Below are positions 60,112 to 64,000 of a DNA stretch of 64,000 nt, piece after piece. The DNA lies in the NCBI GenBank assembly GCA_963922455.1, contig CAWUIO010000004.1, forward strand, positions 57,885-121,884, given 5' to 3'. The position numbers and the translations under genes were made by a program. Below the pieces are notes generated by a model, which saw only the letters and a list, made by a program, of their open reading frames with translations, did no database searches and had not been told where the DNA came from. Position 1 is the stretch's first letter. Each line of letters begins with the position of its first letter. Origin of the DNA: CAWUIO01 sp963922455. GTDB taxonomy: Bacteria > Bacteroidota > Bacteroidia > Cytophagales > Microscillaceae.

Positions 60112-63030
60112 ATGCTTATTACTACTCATCTTTCTCTTGCTGTAGGATTAGGTCTAAGATGGGAGACCTACTTCAAATCCAAGATTTTTATACTCATAAT
60201 CCTCCTGGGCTTGCCCATTACCAGAGTTTGGGGGCAAATACACCAAGGAGGCACTCCCAAGGGCTTGATGCAAGAGGGGCTGGTATTAGAAATTCCAAGC
60301 CACACCTTGCCCTCTATACCCGTAGAAAGTCTCCAAAAAGAAGACGCCCGCGATCTGGAACTCGGACTTCCTCCCCGCTTTGGTTACCCTCATCCAGTTG
60401 CTCTAAATTTGGCAAATAGCGGCCAGTGGCGAAACTTAAGTAATGGAGACCGTCTTTGGCAATTGAAGATAAAAGCTCCGGGAGCCTTGTCTATCAACCT
60501 TTTATATGATCAATTTTGGATTCCTCCGGGAGGATGTCTCTTTCTGTATAATCCATCTCAAGAGCACATACTAGGAGGCTTCAGCCACGAAAACAACCGA
60601 GGTACGGGGGAGAAGCCCCAGAACTTCGCTACCGGACTGCTTTATGGGGATGAAATTATCTTGGAATACCAGGAGCCCAAAGCTTTTCGAGGTAAAAGTA
60701 AAATTCAAATTGCCTATGTGGTACAAGGCTACCGCTTAATTGGCGACATCGCTCAAAATGCATTCGGTGATGCCGGGGCTTGCCAAGTAAACATTAATTG
60801 CCCAAGCGAAGGTGCGTCTTGGCAGGCTGAAAAACGGGGGGTAGCCTTGATTTTGGTAGATGGGTCCCGGCTTTGCACGGGCTCTCTGGTCAATAATACT
60901 TCGGAAGATGGCACTCCTTATTTGCTTACCTCGGATGTTTGTACGGGCAGTCTAGACGCCACCGGAGATCCTCAAGCCTTTAATTGGACATTTTATTGGA
61001 ATTATGAGAGCCCCGATTGCGGTCAGGGAAGTGAATTTATGCCACCGGCCACTTCGGGAGCCACCTTGCTGGCAAATAATGCTAATTCTGACTTTGCTTT
61101 ATTCCGCTTGGAAGAAAACCCCGGTCTACTTACGGATGTCCATTACAATGGCTGGTCTTTAGAAAGTACTGCGCCCTTGAATGGGGCTTGCATTCACCAC
61201 CCCCGGGGCGATCTAAAAAAAATCGCTACGTATACCAATCCCCCAGCCAATGCTGCCACCTTGAATACTCCGGGACCCGCCGGAAACTTTTGGGAAGTGC
61301 AATGGGCAGCGACCAGCAATGGCTTCGGCCTTACCGAAGCCGGCTCCGACGGAGCGCCCTTGTTTGATCAAAACGGTCGTATTGTAGGGCAATTGACGGA
61401 GTTAAGTACCCTGGACTGCAGCAATCCCTCCGCCGATTTGGCTACCTTCGGGAAGATCTCTGCTTCTTGGGAATCTAATAACAGTGATCCTCAAAGAAGT
61501 TTACGAGTTTGGCTTGACCCGCTCAACTCTGGCGCCTCCTTTCTCAACGGTACTAGCAGTGAGCGCCTGTTTGAAAATTGCGCCATGAATTGCGAAGGCA
61601 CCAATGTGTTTATTGGAAGCCGGGCGGGAATCAACAATACCAGTGGCATGGACAATACCTTCTTAGGCTTCGCGGCGGGAGAGATGAATACGGGGGGAAG
61701 GTTTAATACCTTCCTTGGAAAAAGTGCCGGTATGGCCAATACTTTAGGAGAAGCCAATACCTTCGTAGGGAATCAAAGTGGCGAGAATAATACCAGCGGC
61801 TCCCAAAATACATTCCTGGGAGAAGATGCCGGATTTTCTAACACTAGTGGCTCTATGAACACCTTTCTGGGAGAAAACGCGGGGTTTTTCAACCGCACAG
61901 GAACCCAAAATACCTTCTTGGGCCAAGGGGCTGGGCAACAAAATGTATCTGGGGTGTTCAATACGTTTGTGGGAGCTGAAGCAGGGCAGGCTACTACTTC
62001 TGGAGGAGAGAACACATTTTTGGGCCAAGCTGCTGGCAGTAAAAATACCACAGGAAATAACAATACCTTCGTAGGGCAAGCCGCCGGCCGGGAAACCACT
62101 ACGGGTGGGGAAAACACATTTATCGGTTTTCAGTCGGGCCTCGTGAATACCACAGGCCGTAGAAACACCTTCTTAGGGTCACTTACAGGGATAAGCAATA
62201 CCACCGGAACCGAAAATACCTTCTTTGGGTATGAGGCCGGATTTAATAATACATCGGGTATCCGTAATGTATTTATCGGGAACCGGGCGGGAAAAGCCAA
62301 TACCGTAGGAAATGAAAACATGTTTTTAGGAGCTCAGGCGGGGGTGCAAAATATTGATGGGGAGCGAAATACCTACTTGGGTTATGAAGCGGGTTCTAAC
62401 GGTACTTCATCCAGCCGGAACCTATTTATGGGTTATCGGGCGGGTAAATTCAATTCCTCCGGAGGCCGTAATGTCTTTTTGGGGTATGAGGCGGGGTTTA
62501 GGAGCGTGGAGGGTACGAGTAATGTTTTCATAGGCTACCACGCCGGTTATTTTGAGACCGGATCGAATAAGTTGTACATTGAGCCCACCACATCCTCCAA
62601 CCCTCTCATCTACGGAGATTTCAGTTTGAACGTAGTAGGGATCAACACGAGCCAGTTTCAAGATGCCACCGATACGTACACCTTATCGGTGAATGGAAAG
62701 ATGCGCGCTAGGGAGGTAAAAGTGTATACGGGCTGGGCCGATTTTGTTTTTGAACCCGATTATGACTTACCTGCTTTGCCTGATGTAAAACGTTTTATTG
62801 CGGCATATGGCCACCTACCCGATGTTCCCTCGGCTCAGGAAGTGCAAACTCATGGGATCTTCTTAGGCCAAATGAATGCTTTGCTCCTTCAAAAAATCGA
62901 GGAATTAACCTTATACACCATTGAGCAAGAAGAAACAATTGAGGTACTACAAGCCAAACAGGAAAAGTTAGAAAGCACCTTGGAAGTGCTTTTAAAAAGA
63001 ATGGAAGCCTTAGAGAATCAAAATAAATAG
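60112..63030 (+). CDS. pseudo-lysyl-endopeptidase domain fused to a 17-residue-repeat beta-roll with coiled coil
   Basis: 972 residues. The signal peptide ends near ITRVWGQ. Residues about 55-480 align with lysyl endopeptidase (Achromobacter protease I): CTGSLVNNT (255-263), IHHP (361-364), WLDP (467-470). But the catalytic His of TAHHC is Val276 (LLTSDVC), and the Ser of GSSGSP is Asp413 (GSDGAP); only the Asp (SDF, Asp327) remains. Residues about 498-820 hold 19 regular 17-residue repeats, xNTFLGxxAGxxNTTGx. The end matches the other beta-roll protein: KVYTGWADF, HLPDVPSAQ, a coiled coil. Probably a non-catalytic binding head on a surface fibre. Confidence 0.88.
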   Translation: MLITTHLSLAVGLGLRWETYFKSKIFILIILLGLPITRVWGQIHQGGTPKGLMQEGLVLEIPSHTLPSIPVESLQKEDARDLELGLPPRFGYPHPVALNLANSGQWRNLSNGDRLWQLKIKAPGALSINLLYDQFWIPPGGCLFLYNPSQEHILGGFSHENNRGTGEKPQNFATGLLYGDEIILEYQEPKAFRGKSKIQIAYVVQGYRLIGDIAQNAFGDAGACQVNINCPSEGASWQAEKRGVALILVDGSRLCTGSLVNNTSEDGTPYLLTSDVCTGSLDATGDPQAFNWTFYWNYESPDCGQGSEFMPPATSGATLLANNANSDFALFRLEENPGLLTDVHYNGWSLESTAPLNGACIHHPRGDLKKIATYTNPPANAATLNTPGPAGNFWEVQWAATSNGFGLTEAGSDGAPLFDQNGRIVGQLTELSTLDCSNPSADLATFGKISASWESNNSDPQRSLRVWLDPLNSGASFLNGTSSERLFENCAMNCEGTNVFIGSRAGINNTSGMDNTFLGFAAGEMNTGGRFNTFLGKSAGMANTLGEANTFVGNQSGENNTSGSQNTFLGEDAGFSNTSGSMNTFLGENAGFFNRTGTQNTFLGQGAGQQNVSGVFNTFVGAEAGQATTSGGENTFLGQAAGSKNTTGNNNTFVGQAAGRETTTGGENTFIGFQSGLVNTTGRRNTFLGSLTGISNTTGTENTFFGYEAGFNNTSGIRNVFIGNRAGKANTVGNENMFLGAQAGVQNIDGERNTYLGYEAGSNGTSSSRNLFMGYRAGKFNSSGGRNVFLGYEAGFRSVEGTSNVFIGYHAGYFETGSNKLYIEPTTSSNPLIYGDFSLNVVGINTSQFQDATDTYTLSVNGKMRAREVKVYTGWADFVFEPDYDLPALPDVKRFIAAYGHLPDVPSAQEVQTHGIFLGQMNALLLQKIEELTLYTIEQEETIEVLQAKQEKLESTLEVLLKRMEALENQNK

Positions 63031-63118
63031 GGGCCACTCACTAGTTCTGCTTGGCAAATCCAGGCGTACAGTTCTCGATAATGAATGGATAGACAATTTC
63101 TAATTGAATGAATTTACA

Positions 63119-63156
63119 AATACCAGAGAATATAAAGCTCTGGTATTTTCTCTTTT
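63119..63156 (+). terminator. intrinsic terminator of the pseudo-protease beta-roll gene
   Basis: AATACCAGAG pairs with CTCTGGTATT (10 bp) across a 9-nt loop, then TTTCTCTTTT. 89 nt after the stop. Confidence 0.82.
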
Positions 63157-63262
63157 CGATTGGCGTAGGTATTTTTACACTTTATGAACAATGGTAATTT
63201 TTGGGAACCATAAGGGCCCAAGTTATCTACTCTACCACAAACTAATCAAATTCTTTTAGCCT

Positions 63263-63814
63263 ATGGCCGCTACTACAAAGTCTATCCCTCTCGGTTTTCA
63301 AGCTTCAGACTTTACTTTACCCGATACATTAAGCAACACCCCAAAATCCTTGATGGATTTAAAAGGTGAAAAAGCTACGGTTCTCATGTTTATTTGTAAT
63401 CACTGTCCCTATGTGAAGCATGTCATGGATGGCTTGATTCAACTTGCACAAGACTATCAAGCCCAGGGAGTAGGCTTTATCGCAATTAGCTCGAATGATA
63501 TTGTGGGTTACCCCGAAGACAGTCCGGAGCATATGCAAGCCTGGGGAACCGCGCTTAATTTTCCTTTTCCCTATCTTTTTGATGAGACACAGGAAGTAGC
63601 CCGGGCCTACCAGGCAGAATGCACCCCTGATTTTAGCATTTTTGATGAAAACCTCCAGTGTGTTTATCGTGGAAGATTAGATGCATCCCGCCCTGGAAGT
63701 GATATACCCGTAACCGGAAACGAAATGCGCCTAGCCTTAGATGCCTTATTGGCCGGACAAGCTCCCCTAGCAGAGCAACTTCCTAGCATAGGTTGCAGCA
63801 TCAAGTGGAAATAA
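63263..63814 (+). CDS. thioredoxin-fold protein (AhpC/TSA-like)
   Basis: 183 residues. FTLPDTLSNTPKSLMDLKGEKATVLMFICNHCPYVKHV (about 19-56) carries a CNHC redox motif in place of the thioredoxin CGPC. DFSIFDENLQCVYRGRLDASRPGSDIPVTGNEMRLALDALLAG and the closing QLPSIGCSIKWK are typical of a thioredoxin-family group common in Bacteroidota and other bacteria. There is no signal peptide, so it is cytoplasmic. Probably a thiol peroxidase or reductase; the substrate is unknown. Confidence 0.88.
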   Translation: MAATTKSIPLGFQASDFTLPDTLSNTPKSLMDLKGEKATVLMFICNHCPYVKHVMDGLIQLAQDYQAQGVGFIAISSNDIVGYPEDSPEHMQAWGTALNFPFPYLFDETQEVARAYQAECTPDFSIFDENLQCVYRGRLDASRPGSDIPVTGNEMRLALDALLAGQAPLAEQLPSIGCSIKWK

Positions 63815-63925
63815 GACATTCCCCTAAGGCCTAAGCTAAGCCTGTCTATATGAGGCTGCCCGAAAAGCTGTGAGGCATGGTAAGAGGAGAATAGTTTATT
63901 GTGAAAGCCTCAAAAGGAAGGTTTA

Positions 63926-64000
63926 GGGGCTTGCCCGCGCTTAGAGTGTGGTTTAAACGAGCATATCTCAGCCAGCGCGGGCCGGGCTAGGCTGCCGAGC
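63926..64000 (-). repeat. structured intergenic repeat, copy 14 (cut by window end)
   Basis: The 3' part of a minus-strand copy, with AAGCCCC and the variable-loop hairpin CCCGCGC/GCGCGGG. After the CCCGGC junction the sequence (AGGCTGCCGAGC on the plus strand) does not match the usual core, so this may be another variant like copy 5. Confidence 0.75.

Noticed and set aside
3671..63999. CRISPR array
   Set aside because: The repeats are about 130 bp, kilobases apart and in both orientations; no cas genes are present.
1..64000. tRNA, rRNA or tmRNA genes
   Set aside because: I examined the intergenic intervals and found no cloverleaf-like T-arm sequence or rRNA segment; a computed scan was not available.

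Overview
The window is chromosomal DNA from a gliding member of the Bacteroidota. The evidence is the set of lineage genes: gldB, gldD, gldE, a SprE/PorW-type lipoprotein, two proteins with type IX secretion C-terminal sorting domains, promoter motifs of the TAnnTTTG type, few Shine-Dalgarno sequences, and an atpB with a secreted N-terminal extension. A Saprospiraceae-like origin is my inference; it cannot be proven from the sequence alone. No plasmid, phage, IS transposase, CRISPR array, rRNA or tRNA gene was recognised.

Layout. 1-5.6 kb: two short-chain dehydrogenases, an unrecognised helical protein, a YbhN-like membrane protein, a candidate small RNA, a SIMPL protein and a MOSC protein. 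5.8-10.2 kb: sucA-sucB, the E1 and E2 of 2-oxoglutarate dehydrogenase. 10.4-17 kb: membrane proteins of unknown role, a cold-shock cluster (csp, small basic protein, DEAD-box helicase) and a fatty acid desaturase. 17-25.4 kb: gldB, rng, a 29-codon mS38-like ribosomal protein gene, a TPR protein and HU on the minus strand, facing mutY-ssb-gldE-gldD on the plus strand. 25.6-32.7 kb: pyrH-frr, ppa, a glycosyltransferase, an enoyl-CoA isomerase, a second desaturase and an S41 peptidase. 32.7-42.4 kb: gltB, a class A penicillin-binding protein and SprE/PorW. 42.4-49.6 kb: M23 peptidase, bactofilin, then the ATP synthase operon (AtpZ-like, small membrane protein, atpB, E, F, H, A, G) without atpD and atpC. 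50-53.4 kb: ROK kinase with an AgaI-type deaminase, menB, and a DoxX-like protein. 53.6-63.1 kb: a surface and secretion region with a lamin-tail-like protein carrying a near-perfect 462-bp internal duplication and two giant 16-17-residue-repeat beta-roll proteins. One of these carries an N-terminal lysyl-endopeptidase-like domain whose catalytic His and Ser are replaced. The window ends with a thioredoxin-fold protein.

The most striking signal is a family of about 130-bp intergenic repeats: 14 copies, 13 complete and one cut by the window end, seven in each orientation. Their ends pair with each other (GGCTT with AAGCC, or GGCTG with CAGCC), and an internal hairpin has changed sequence in both arms in at least six ways while staying paired. 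This is covariation, so the element appears to be selected as a folded RNA or DNA. It lies almost always next to the 3' end of a gene. It also creates false ORFs and false N-terminal extensions in neighbouring genes.
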